A stretch of DNA of 64,000 nt from Hymenolepis diminuta (Eukaryota; Platyhelminthes; Cestoda; Cyclophyllidea; Hymenolepididae). The translations under genes and the position numbers were made by a program. This document shows positions 26,701 through 35,065 of this stretch, piece by piece (positions within the stretch are counted from its first letter, which is position 1; each line of letters begins with the position of its first letter). The notes under the pieces are model-generated. The model was not told the DNA's origin, made no database searches, and worked only from the letters and a program-made list of their open reading frames with translations. The DNA is taken from positions 845,125 through 909,124 of the forward strand of contig CAADRB010000017.1 of NCBI GenBank assembly GCA_900708905.1, written 5' to 3'.

Positions 26701-29700
26701 GTTAAATGCCACACCGAATCGCAGAAGAACCTGTCCAATTTTTCACTCAGGGGCATTTTCTCCGACCTGAGAATTTTTAGACACTGAAAGTCAATTTCAT
26801 GCAATACTTAGAAAATACACAAGGAATTTTGCATACTTTCAAATGCGTAGTTTTATAAAATACAATTCCAATTTGTCTGGGTTGGACAAATTTTTATTTT
26901 CCTAGTAGTCAGGATATATTCAAGGTGTTTCCATTATCAGTTGCCAAAATTCCACAGGTCGGTTGACATTATAAATCTCTAGACAGACATGTCAAATATG
27001 AAGCTCGGAAAGTAGTTGTTCGAGAGAGCAAAATTGATAAAAAATCATTACAGACGTGCTCATCTCGATCGATATGAAGACTCTCAGGAACTGTCATCGT
27101 AAAACTCAAGGCTATAGGTTCCAAAATGGAGTCCGGGGTAGCTGCAGACAAATGCTTTTGTTGAATTCGATTTTCAAATCACATTTCATATGTACATTTT
27201 TATCATGTTCAAGGAGCACAGGTGATAATTCTCAATTGTTCTCCATTTCGAAATTTGAATTTAAGTTAAATGACTTTGGTTAGGTTTAATTTCGTCTTTT
27301 TTAAATCGATAACTTGACCAGCTCACTAAAGGAATTAATTTTGCATGTTTTTTCCGAACTTCTTCTATTTTATGGAAAAGATTAATGAAGAAAGTGATCC
27401 TTACGGAAACGCAGTTTTTATTCTTTATTTTGGCCTATTTCTGCCATCAATGCTACTGCGATTTATAAATGGGGAGTACGTAAAAAGATCCGGAAGACTT
27501 CGGAAAGATTGCAACATAGTATACTGTGTTCATTAAAACTGATTAGATATGGATGCTTACGGCAGGGGAAATTCAATTGTGTCCGAGCTGCCGTGTCTCA
27601 AAGGAACGTTATCTTGTGGTCCGACTCGGAGAGTAATGATTCTCCTCTGAGACTATTTCTCTCTTTATGGCCTACTCGATTATAATCTCATAGTATCATT
27701 ATGTGTTTTAGAACTATCGTTTATTTGTTTACCGTCACAAATTTACAATTTCTCATCGAATACGTTGTTCTATGATCTTATCTCGCCTTGAATAGACACT
27801 GAACTTACTTTTAGAAGCTAAAGAAAAAATTAATAAGAATTGGATTACTGCGTTTCATTTCCTAACCCCAGTGGATTGTATCTTAAACAAATTACGAGTA
27901 AATTTTGTTTAGAGTACCCTGGTCTATTTTGAATCTCGGTCTTTTTGAAACTACGCTGATTACATTTAAAATGATGAAAGTGAAAATATTTAATGTATCG
28001 CTTCCCTTATGTTATTTCAGCTGTAAAATCAGGTAAATGGTTTCCAGCTCTACTTTGGTTTATCTTATTTAAGTCATATGACATTGCTTCTGTTATTGCC
28101 GTATTTTTGAGTGTGATAATTTTAAATCTCTTTTCTGATCCACCTCTTTACGGATATTTAATTATATTCAAAATCTTAAACTCTCCCTTTGAATACTGAA
28201 GGGGCAAAGTTAAGTTCTCTCAAGATCAAATTACTGTCATTTTTAACGTAACCACGTATAATATTTCAATCGTAAATCGAATCCTTCTAAAACTTGTTCA
28301 TTTGTCCCCACACCTGTCATTTTACTTTTTCAAGGTAACCCAAAGATTCAAACACACTATTATTTAAATCCTCTCCTCGTCCCCAAAATTCTCAGGAGCA
28401 TTATGGCCTTTAAATTGCAAACTTACTTTTGATGTCCTGTTATATTAACTCTATCGGCATTATCTAGATCACGGACGTATTCGTACCGCGTCCTTTTCGC
28501 TCCTTCGCTTTCATAACCTTTGAAGATTCGGACGTTGCTGCCTCTCTACTGGGTCAAGATCAGGTTATCAATGGACAAACTCTGACTGTTGGTTCTGCAG
28601 TCCCCAAAATGCCCACTTCCTCCTTCATGCATCATGGTGGCCCAGGAGGACCAGGGCTTGGACATGCACATCAGCAAATAGGACATGGGGGTCCCCATGG
28701 TAATCCCCACGGACCTCCTGGGGGACCTGGTGGACATGGAAGTATGATGCATAATATGTATCCCATTACCGCTGCCCATGGTGGACCTCAAGGGATCCCT
28801 TGGAGTGGTGAGTGGTGGCCGTGGTTGGAAGCAATGACAACGTCGATGTTTCCCTTGTTTCTCTTCCAAAGTGGTAGGATTAGGGTAGAAGATAGGCTGT
28901 TAATGCTTTTACCCTTTGTTTATATGCTGCACTGCTGGTTTAAGGATAATGTTGCGGGCTAAATAATAAGTTTCCTAAGTACAAAGAAGCGAACAAATGA
29001 CACTGTAGAGAGAAAGAGAGACGAATAAAAATGTAGAAAGTAAGAGAAGCTGCAGGGAAAGAAGGGATAGAAGGTTCTGACATTTAGAGTTGACCATCAA
29101 GAGTTAGAGATGGGGGAGCCTTGCGGATGTGTTGTAGAAATGACGAGCGTCGGAGGTGGGTCAGGGTGACGATGATTCCATTAAATGGGGCGAATCAGGT
29201 TTAGAAAGAAGGTTCTACCGTAGATTTTCTGACATTGACATTCATATAAAGCACAGGACTTCGTGAAATGTTATTACTTCATCGAAAGTAATAATACTTC
29301 CCTATGCTAATATACGATTTTTTAACAAAACTTGACATTACTCTCATTCCTTCACTCTCCTTATTAGACAGATTTAACCTATTGTGATTGGCCATCCACA
29401 TCGGTGGATGTACTGAGATAAGTATCGATCTCATGACCTGATTTAGCAGGCATTTACGCAGGGCATTCAAACCGTATATTTTTTATCTCTTCTCATTGAA
29501 GCCCTGGTAACTTCATATACATGGTCATTTTATTGATACTCGCTGTAGCGGTTAAAATGCCCGTCTGTGAAATCGGATCAATAGTTCAATACCCCTCTAC
29601 ACTGATCAACGGTACTAGTTAATTCTGATCAGCAAGAGAGACAGTAGAATTTGAGTTTCTTACCACGATTAAAATAGTTCACTCAAGATTAGTATTGGAT

Positions 29701-32700
29701 AAAATCTTATTATTAAATGAGCTTGGTAGTTTGGACATCTGTGCGCTTATGGTTTCAGCTGCAGAATGTGAATTCCTTGATCAGTTACTCTCTCTGAAAT
29801 TTAAGTCTTAATCCAAGCCGATCTATGACTGTTAACTTAAAGTGTTATCTACCTGTGGTATATACTATATGGCTTTTTTGAGCAATGGGTGAGTTACTTA
29901 CGGCTTTGTTATTGTACTTTATGGGAAACTTAATTTTACCGTTAACATACAAAGTTCCTAGTTTTTTTCGGCGCCAATATGTTTTTGTTTATCCTTAAAA
30001 TCAGAAGCGCTTCTTAAAATAGTAAACGGTTAAAACGCTGTTTCAGATCTGAAGACTGAGAATTTGCTTTTTGTTACTCTTTTGTAAATTGATAATGAAG
30101 AGATCTTTACGTTTTTGAAGCTCCGTTAACTGATTAGGTTTTCTCTATTTCGATATATATAATGATGCCACTTTCTTATCAGAGAGGCTCCAAGAATGCT
30201 TTTCTCCTAATCAAAACGAGTTTTGTACAAATTCCATCACTTCGCGTACAGTTTGTATTTAAAATGGAGTGGGCTGGTTTTTGGCACCTTATTCATTTTT
30301 TACACCAAAAAGAAAGACTAAACGCGAAGGCTTGCTATTACACTGGTCTTATTTATCCCATTTGGTGTCCATTAAGTATCAGTAGTTTCGGTGATGTGTG
30401 ATATATCTAGGGGAATATATCGTAAATATAGTTAGACTTTCTTCCTGTTAGTATTTGTTTTCCATACTAATCTACAAACTTTACCTAATACATGTGGATT
30501 TACTCTTTCAGGTTGGTCGCATCCATTTGGAGCCTATGGTGCTTATGGTGAAGAAACCAATGGACCGCAGAGTCCCCGTAATCGATACAATGGTCCTTCT
30601 ATGATGCCAGGTGTGAATCCCTCTGCAGTATCGGCTGCAGCTGCGCTGACATCGCAATACACCCGGGCCCATCAGGTTTGTGTTTCCTCTTAATTTTTCT
30701 GTGAGTAGAGTTTTGGTTGCTCTTAGATTTAATTGAAGGTGTAGTGCTTCATCTTCTCTAGAGCCTAGGAAGAAATGTTGCGGCTCGCTGTCCCCAATCA
30801 CCCCGTTTTATTCCTTGTTTCTTTTATCGATCGCTTGTTACTATCTTTTTTCATTTGTTAGTTTATCGGTTCTTGTCCACCTCCTGCTTTTCTTCTGTTA
30901 TTCCATCATGTCAGGTCGTTTGATAAAGCGTTATGAACTTGAAGTCTCATGGTATACGGACGTAACTGGGGGATTCTATGGTAAATTTTATGCCACGCTT
31001 TAGTGAGATTAGGCAAACGCTTGCTTTTACCTTCTGGTTAGCGAGAGTAGAACTTTCTAAATAGCTGCTCTAATCTAGTTTCATTTGAACCTAAAGGCTA
31101 GTATTTAAAAGAAGTCTTTATCTTATAGGAGCAAATTGGTCAATCTCACTATTAATTCCCTACTTTAGCACTTCTTCCTGTTCAACTTATATAATCGGAA
31201 AAGTTTTTATGATCATTTTTGACTAATATATTCCTGATCACTTGAGTATTGCCTGTTTCTTATTGTTAGAGGTCTGGTCTTTGATCTCATTTAAATTGCT
31301 TTCTTCTTCTAAATAAGTATTTTCTAATAATGTTACAAATCGAAAATTAGTGATTTCCCTCTTTAATTTATGTTATGACCCACAGCAGTGCAAAAACAGT
31401 ACATCCAATAAATGATAAGAGGAGGAAATCGAAAAGACTTATCAACGTTTTTTGCTTCATTTGAATTTTGGATGAATTATATTTATTTAATAGGTTTTTC
31501 AGGTTCTAAACTTCAAATTTCATGAATTACTGAGCAATTTCAGTGCTTATCGATCGATTTCTTAATCACTCTGGTCAGGTCTTGCCACTTTAATTCAGTT
31601 CTTATCTTCCCAAAGTTGAGAAAGCAGAATGATTTTGCACGATATCAAGCATCTTACATGGTTTTATTAGAGATGAAGTAACTGCCTTTTTTAACTTAAC
31701 AGAACAGTGTTCACTGAAAGTCATAACTCAGATTTCAGTTCACTTCCAAAGAGTCTTCTTAAGCTGCATTAGGAACTGGCGAGGAACGGAATCGAAAATA
31801 TACTTGAATGTTTTGGCGTTAAACAACATTTCTACGCCAGGTGAAAAAAACACGTCCTGATTTGTTAGGTTTGTGAATACTCTTGATATCTCCTTATTTG
31901 TCGAAGGTCAAGCTTTGTACCCTTCTTAATGGTACTAACAAGCACTTAAAGAAGAGATAGGTGCTTTCGCCTTATCTTTTAAATGAGTGCTTCTACTGGT
32001 AACTGGGAGTCGGTTCCCTACGGTAACGTTGGGTAAATAGAACTTAATTATATTCCTGTCGATTGGCGGCTAAAGGGGTGCAAAGGAAAGGAAAAATATT
32101 CTGAAACCTGCATTATTTATCTAAACCAATCCTCTAGATAATACAAAAATAGTTGGATCCTCGAAAAAACGGGTTTAGAAAACTTGCAATTTTTTATGGT
32201 TTAGTATATTCTACCATCGGAATTTAAGTTTGCAGCTCTTCGTTACTAAGAGAAAGTGCGTAGTGGTTTAATCGAAATCATTAATGTCATTTCAGTGTTT
32301 GGAAGGTCATTTTCTACAGGAGTTAAAAGGTAAAAGATTTCTTAATAAATCATTATTAAAGACAGTGCTAGTATCGTAATCTCTGAGAACTTCATTAGTA
32401 TTACTGAAGATTTTAATGGGTATGGTATGATTTAACCAACAGCAACGAGCAAAATTGTATTATTTTTCACCATGGGAAAGCAGCACAAAAGCAAATTGTC
32501 TAATAGAGGGTTAAAAACAAGATCCACTTAAAAATCAAGTCAGTGTATCAAGAGTCTGACTACTTATTTTAATTGAGCTGTGCTTTCGGGTTGTACTTTA
32601 TTTAATTGATGGGTAGTTCACTGATTTGTTCCAGAAATCGATTTTCATATTCGTTCCCTGGATTACTGATCAGATTTTGTCTACGATTTCCAGTGCTTAT

Positions 32701-33974
32701 TGGCTGGTTGATTAATTAAAATGCCCGGTCCTACTACTTCAATTCATTATCGTCCGAAGGCTGAGAAAACGGAATTTAACAGAGCAAAGCACGTTGGAGT
32801 TCTCTCAAGGTGATTTTATTTCTAATAATTAAATTGTCTGACATTTATTCGGTAGATAAAGATGTAAGCTTAATATATTTTTCTACTTTTGAGCATTTAT
32901 TTAGGGGATTTCAAACATTGGTTTTATATAATTTGTCATTCCATCTCTTTCCCACAGCCCTTTTTTAAAAATAATCGGTTCATATTCATCTATCATACAA
33001 ACTCCATCTCCGCCTCTTGTAGTTCCAATACTATCGATCGTTTTTTATTTAAGTCAGATATTTGACACTCTTTTTTATATTCTATGGAGACTTCTTTTAA
33101 TAAATTTATTTTGTTAATGGCCTAGACCTTAGGCTGTCAACACGGGATTGTTAGGCGCTCATAATTTTAACACTAAGTATGCGGTTGCAGAAGAAGACAA
33201 AGACCTTTAACTCAGTACTAAATACGTGGGATGTATTGACTTTCTGATTAGCCATTAATGTTTCCACGATCGGCACACCTCGCTGCAATTCAAGACTAAA
33301 ATTGTTTGGGTTTCTCTCTTACTAGAGAACTATTGGTTGAACTGAACTTCTTAGGCAAATGTGAGAATGCCCTAATCTTTTGTAAACTTCGAATTTATAA
33401 GATCATAAAGATTATTTTAAAAGAGTGAGTTTCAACTCGTCCGTAAATGCTTGTTCGGATTCGATTTAAAGGAAAGATAGGAAAATGGTCAGTGACGATA
33501 CTTCATTTCCAGACATGAGCATATGATAACGGCAGTGGCATAATCCAGTGCCTAAAGGACGAGTTTCGCACAGGCCATCGAAAATATTTGGTTCCACTTA
33601 TCAGTGTTCTTGTTGGAAAGTTAACATTCATATAGTCGTTTTAAACCTTAGGAAGTATGGATTTGAACTGTCGAATCGAGCACTTGTTAACACTGTTCCC
33701 TTTAGAATTGGTTGAATATTTTTTCTCCATAATCTTTGCGTTTTGTTTTCCCTATTTTATCCAGAACCAAGGTGGTGGATACTTGAGACAAAGACCAAAT
33801 GGTCAAACCGGTGCTGCAGCTGCTTCTTACCAAAATGAGGATACCGCTATAGCTACTCTGAACATTCTAAATAACCCCACCGTTGTCGCAGCAATTGTCA
33901 ACGCAGCTAAGAATGAGGCTCTTGCAAATGGTGGTGCTGGTAGCGGTCAAGGAGGAAATAACCGCAGCACATAA
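14489..33974 (+). CDS. TARDBP: TDP-43 (TAR DNA-binding protein) orthologue, 7 coding exons, 456 aa
   Basis: Predicted nuclear RNA-binding protein that binds UG-rich RNA and controls splicing and mRNA stability. Joined coding exons are 14489-14735, 14850-15013, 15940-16080, 17346-17450, 28468-28807, 30512-30675 and 33765-33974. Every intron is GT..AG and the joins keep one frame, giving 456 residues against 414 in human. Domain order matches TDP-43: N-terminal ubiquitin-like oligomerisation domain (1-80), bipartite NLS (KRK at 84-86, KTKR at 97-100), RRM1 (about 107-184; RNP2 LIVLNLPW, RNP1 RGYGFIRF at 148-155), RRM2 (about 194-262; RNP2 LHIGQL, RNP1 RSFAFITF at 230-237) and a low-complexity tail (265-456). 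The ATG at 14489 is the first in frame after a stop at 14426 and gives an N terminus like the human one. The tail differs from vertebrates: it is Gly/Pro/His-rich and then Ala-rich. The 3' UTR is TG-rich, which fits TDP-43 autoregulation. Family identity is very secure; exact splice sites are predictions. Confidence 0.93.
14850..15013 (+). CDS. TARDBP: TDP-43 coding exon 2 (NLS and first half of RRM1)
   Basis: Acceptor ATTTTAG precedes 14850 and the donor GTACGT follows 15013 (phase 0). The preceding intron is only 114 nt. The exon completes codon 83 and encodes residues 83-137: the bipartite NLS (KRKVDDEE...AKTKR) and the RRM1 start, with RNP2 LIVLNLPW and YFSRYGEVVMAQ. The Trp of LPW, which stacks on RNA bases in the human protein, is kept. 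Confidence 0.92.
15325..15485 (+). repeat. tRNA-derived SINE-like copy (TDP-43 intron 2)
   Basis: A box GGTGGCTCAGCGTTTA is close to B box GGATTCGATGTCC, as if the anticodon part were deleted. The tail has CACTCAATGAGTG and CTCAATGCGAGGTGGG, shared with the copy at 15610. Confidence 0.6.
15610..15775 (+). repeat. tRNA-derived SINE-like copy (TDP-43 intron 2)
   Basis: Lacks the A-box end but keeps ATGGGTTTGATGCACATT, CTGGTTAAGTCTGGCTAAT and CTTCATTGCGAGATGAG, in the same order as the copies at 1528 and 15325. Confidence 0.6.
15940..16080 (+). CDS. TARDBP: TDP-43 coding exon 3 (second half of RRM1)
   Basis: Acceptor TTTTTCAAG precedes 15940 and donor GTAGGT follows 16080; 47 codons, phase 0 at both ends. 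It encodes VKRDPTTSQSRGYGFIRF (RNP1; the human first RNP1 Phe is Tyr here) and ends RWCDVRIPISK, matching the human RWCDCKLPNSK segment. The 3' end of this exon has been copied, in degenerate form, into the next intron at about 16980-17018. Confidence 0.92.
16938..17286 (+). repeat. Partial tandem duplication in TDP-43 intron 3
   Basis: GGTTGATTGTTATTATTGTT...CGATCAAGCAAGAAAGATC at 16938-16984 recurs as GGTTGATTTC...CGATCGAGCGAGAAAGATT at about 17232-17286, so the period is about 295 bp. The body of the unit also aligns with 16041-16336. Confidence 0.65.
16980..17018 (+). pseudogene. Degenerate copy of the 3' end of TDP-43 exon 3
   Basis: Reads M-W-C-H-F-R-I-L-I-S-E followed by GTAGGT, against R-W-C-D-V-R-I-P-I-S-K then GTAGGT at the true exon 3 end. 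No matching acceptor or upstream exon part is present, so it is a non-functional exon fragment unless used as a cryptic exon. Confidence 0.65.
17346..17450 (+). CDS. TARDBP: TDP-43 coding exon 4 (start of RRM2)
   Basis: Acceptor CATTTTAG precedes 17346 and donor GTAAGT follows 17450; 35 codons, phase 0. Encodes residues 185-219 with RNP2 LHIGQL and TEDITADMLRDHFSQFGH, matching human RRM2 (TEDMTEDELREFFSQYGD). Part of the same stretch is open in another frame, but only this frame matches the family. Confidence 0.92.
19195..19300 (+). repeat. Possible SINE tail fragment (TDP-43 intron 4)
   Basis: GTGTGCATTCAATGAAATGG followed by TGGGTTCTGC resembles the tail of the copies at 1528 and 15610. 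Weak, short match. Confidence 0.35.
19594..19765 (+). repeat. tRNA-derived SINE-like copy (TDP-43 intron 4)
   Basis: A-box-like GTAGTGGTTAACGTCC, then CATCTACAAAGCCATAGGTC and a B-box-like GAATCGATACC. The tail ATTGGTTAAATCTAGCTGG matches the family tail CTGGTTAAGTCTGGCT. Confidence 0.6.
20265..20570 (+). repeat. Diverged repeat pair in TDP-43 intron 4, copy 1
   Basis: Shares with 21000-21290 the order: TTAATTTTAAC-like, C-rich ACTCG, GAATGACTCACA (20393-20404) and a closing TTCACTTTAT-TTTCA block. Weak but co-linear. Confidence 0.35.
21000..21290 (+). repeat. Diverged repeat pair in TDP-43 intron 4, copy 2
   Basis: Partner of 20265-20570: TTAATTTTAACGTCC, CCCCTCTAACTCG, GAATGACTCACA (21084-21095) and ATTCACTTTATCTCATTATT occur in the same order. 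Confidence 0.35.
28468..28807 (+). CDS. TARDBP: TDP-43 coding exon 5 (rest of RRM2 and Gly/Pro/His-rich tail)
   Basis: Acceptor TTATCTAG precedes 28468; donor GTGAGT starts at 28808 (phase 1). Residues 220-237 read ITDVFVPRPFRSFAFITF, the RRM2 RNP1 region with both aromatic residues kept. Residues 265-332 leave the RRM and form a Gly/Pro/His-rich low-complexity region (GGPGGPG, GHGGPHGNPHG). Without splicing the frame stays open for 51 more codons, to a stop at 28960-28962. Confidence 0.92.
28808..30511 (+). other. TDP-43 intron 5
   Basis: A 1,704-nt intron starting GTGAGT and ending TTTCAG. The exon 5 frame stays open to 28962. A tRNA-derived SINE-like copy lies at about 29540-29650. Nothing else is recognised. 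Confidence 0.7.
29540..29650 (+). repeat. tRNA-derived SINE-like copy (TDP-43 intron 5)
   Basis: A-box-like GTAGCGGTTAAAATGCC, CGTCTGTGAAATC and B box AGTTCAATACC (fits GWTCRANNC) are followed by ACTAGTTAATTCTGATCAGC, similar to the family tail. Confidence 0.6.
30512..30675 (+). CDS. TARDBP: TDP-43 coding exon 6 (C-terminal low-complexity region, conserved helix-like patch)
   Basis: Acceptor CTCTTTCAG precedes 30512; donor GTTTGT follows 30675. Phases fit exons 5 and 7 (the first two bases complete a Gly codon). Encodes residues 333-387: an aromatic GWSHPFGAYGAYG stretch, then MMPGVNPSAVSAAAALTSQY at 363-382. This resembles the hydrophobic alpha-helical patch of human TDP-43 around residues 320-340 (FSINPAMMAAAQAALQSSW). 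The helix correspondence is my alignment by eye. Confidence 0.88.
30676..33764 (+). other. TDP-43 intron 6
   Basis: A 3,089-nt intron starting GTTTGT and ending TATCCAG. It contains a weak pair of similar segments (about 31510-31640 and 32635-32790, both around ATTTC-AGTGCTTAT). No gene is seen. Confidence 0.65.
33765..33974 (+). CDS. TARDBP: TDP-43 coding exon 7 (C terminus)
   Basis: Acceptor TTTTATCCAG precedes 33765; the TAA stop is 33972-33974. Encodes residues 388-456. The middle (412-441) is Ala/Asn/Val-rich and looks amphipathic-helical (TLNILNNPTVVAAIVNAAK); the end is Gly/Asn-rich. I recognise no vertebrate counterpart of this second Ala-rich segment. Assignment rests on frame continuity from exon 6 (phase 0), low-complexity composition and the long 3' UTR that follows. 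Confidence 0.85.
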   Translation, partial: NQGGGYLRQRPNGQTGAAAASYQNEDTAIATLNILNNPTVVAAIVNAAKNEALANGGAGSGQGGNNRST

Positions 33975-35065
33975 CGACCAGGGGCCTTCCTCTTAGATCC
34001 CCACACACATCCACTCCCCCTCGCCGTTGCTTCCCGCTTGAATCATCATATGTTATCCCCAGTCAGTAAATTTGTAACCCCTCCCACTTCTTTCTATCCC
34101 CAAAGCACGGCGTTTTATCTTCTACTACTGCAGTTAATCTTACTACTATTACTATTTCCACTCCCTCTCCCGCTGAATCCCGTACTCCCTTAAGTGTTTG
34201 AGTAGTCTGGATGTGAGTAGTAGATGTGTGTTTTACCCCTCAGCTGGATGTGTGTTTGAGCGCGCTCGTTTTTATACGTGTGTGGGCCTCATGTGTGTAT
34301 CTATATATACTATATACTCGTGGTCTGTGTCTTGAAGTATGATATGTGTTTGTTGTCGTTTGTGGGAGAGTACATATACACAAACTCTGCATTTGATGCA
34401 TGTTGTCTGAAGAGAAACAGAGAGAGTTCGTTTGTTTCTCATTTTGATAAAAACTTGGAGTCGGGAGTGTGCAGGAAAATAACTTAAATGCTGGGTGGTG
34501 ATTTTGTAGTTTGTGGTTTTATCGACTCTGCGGTCTGTTTGTACCCGTGTATCTACTACTGTAATTGCGCCTCTTTGTCCATCATTCATCCTCAGCATTT
34601 CTGACTGCTGCTTTGGTACTTTTATAATTTACAGATAGCAAGTGATTTTAACCGGAAGTGTGTTGTGTCTTCTTGCTTGGTGGGGCAAGAGATCTTGAAC
34701 CTAGGCGTCTAAATATTCACTCCATTTGAACTCTGAAATAGCTATAAGTAGATTTCGTTTTCTGGGATTGGATGTCTTGACGTTGTATGACGTTTTCTAC
34801 GTGAAGGTACACGAACGGTAAATGTCATAGAATCCATGTACTATTTTTATCGAAATCGTATGCGCCCAACTGTAAAGCAGACAGAGGGTAAAGTGTAAGA
34901 TTGTGAATAATTTAATAAGTCGTACTATCTCGTAAAAGTACGAACTTTATTCAATGCGGGTTTAATTGTGCTTCTTATGGTTTCTGATGGTGTAGGGGGC
35001 GTGATACGTGTTTATTCAAGAGGATATTGTGGATACATTAATAAAGAAAAAAGTATGAAGGATAG
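33975..35065 (+). promoter_or_regulatory. TARDBP: TDP-43 3' UTR, TG-rich
   Basis: About 1.1 kb from the stop to just past the first canonical AATAAA seen downstream. The first 200 bases are pyrimidine-rich. From about 34200 to 34680 the sense strand is dense in TGTGTG-like runs (GATGTGTGTTT, ACGTGTGTGGG, ATGTGTGTATC, TATGTGTTTG, GTGTGTTGTG). TDP-43 is known to bind UG repeats and to repress its own mRNA through 3' UTR sites in mammals; applying that here is inference. Confidence 0.6.
35040..35045 (+). terminator. Poly(A) signal AATAAA of TDP-43
   Basis: Canonical AATAAA on the sense strand, about 1,065 nt after the TDP-43 stop, followed within 20 nt by an A-rich stretch. No earlier AATAAA was seen between the stop and this site. 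Other signals or variants may also be used. Confidence 0.5.

Larger units (their letters stand above)
17451..28467 (+). other. TDP-43 intron 4 (11.0 kb)
   Basis: An 11,017-nt intron that splits RRM2 between FGH and ITDVF. It starts GTAAGT and ends TATCTAG. It holds SINE-like copies (about 19195-19300, 19594-19765) and a diverged repeat pair (about 20265-20570, 21000-21290). Open frames inside it (for example 25019-25201, 26539-26787, 27993-28199) show no protein family I recognise and are of chance length. No nested gene is supported. Confidence 0.7.

Noticed and set aside
27993..28199. Hydrophobic frame in TDP-43 intron 4, possible membrane protein
   Set aside because: T-rich DNA always gives hydrophobic peptides; no family, no splice or promoter support.
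34272..34598. Open frames on both strands in the TDP-43 3' UTR
   Set aside because: They arise from the TG-rich repeat composition; peptides are low-complexity and family-less.
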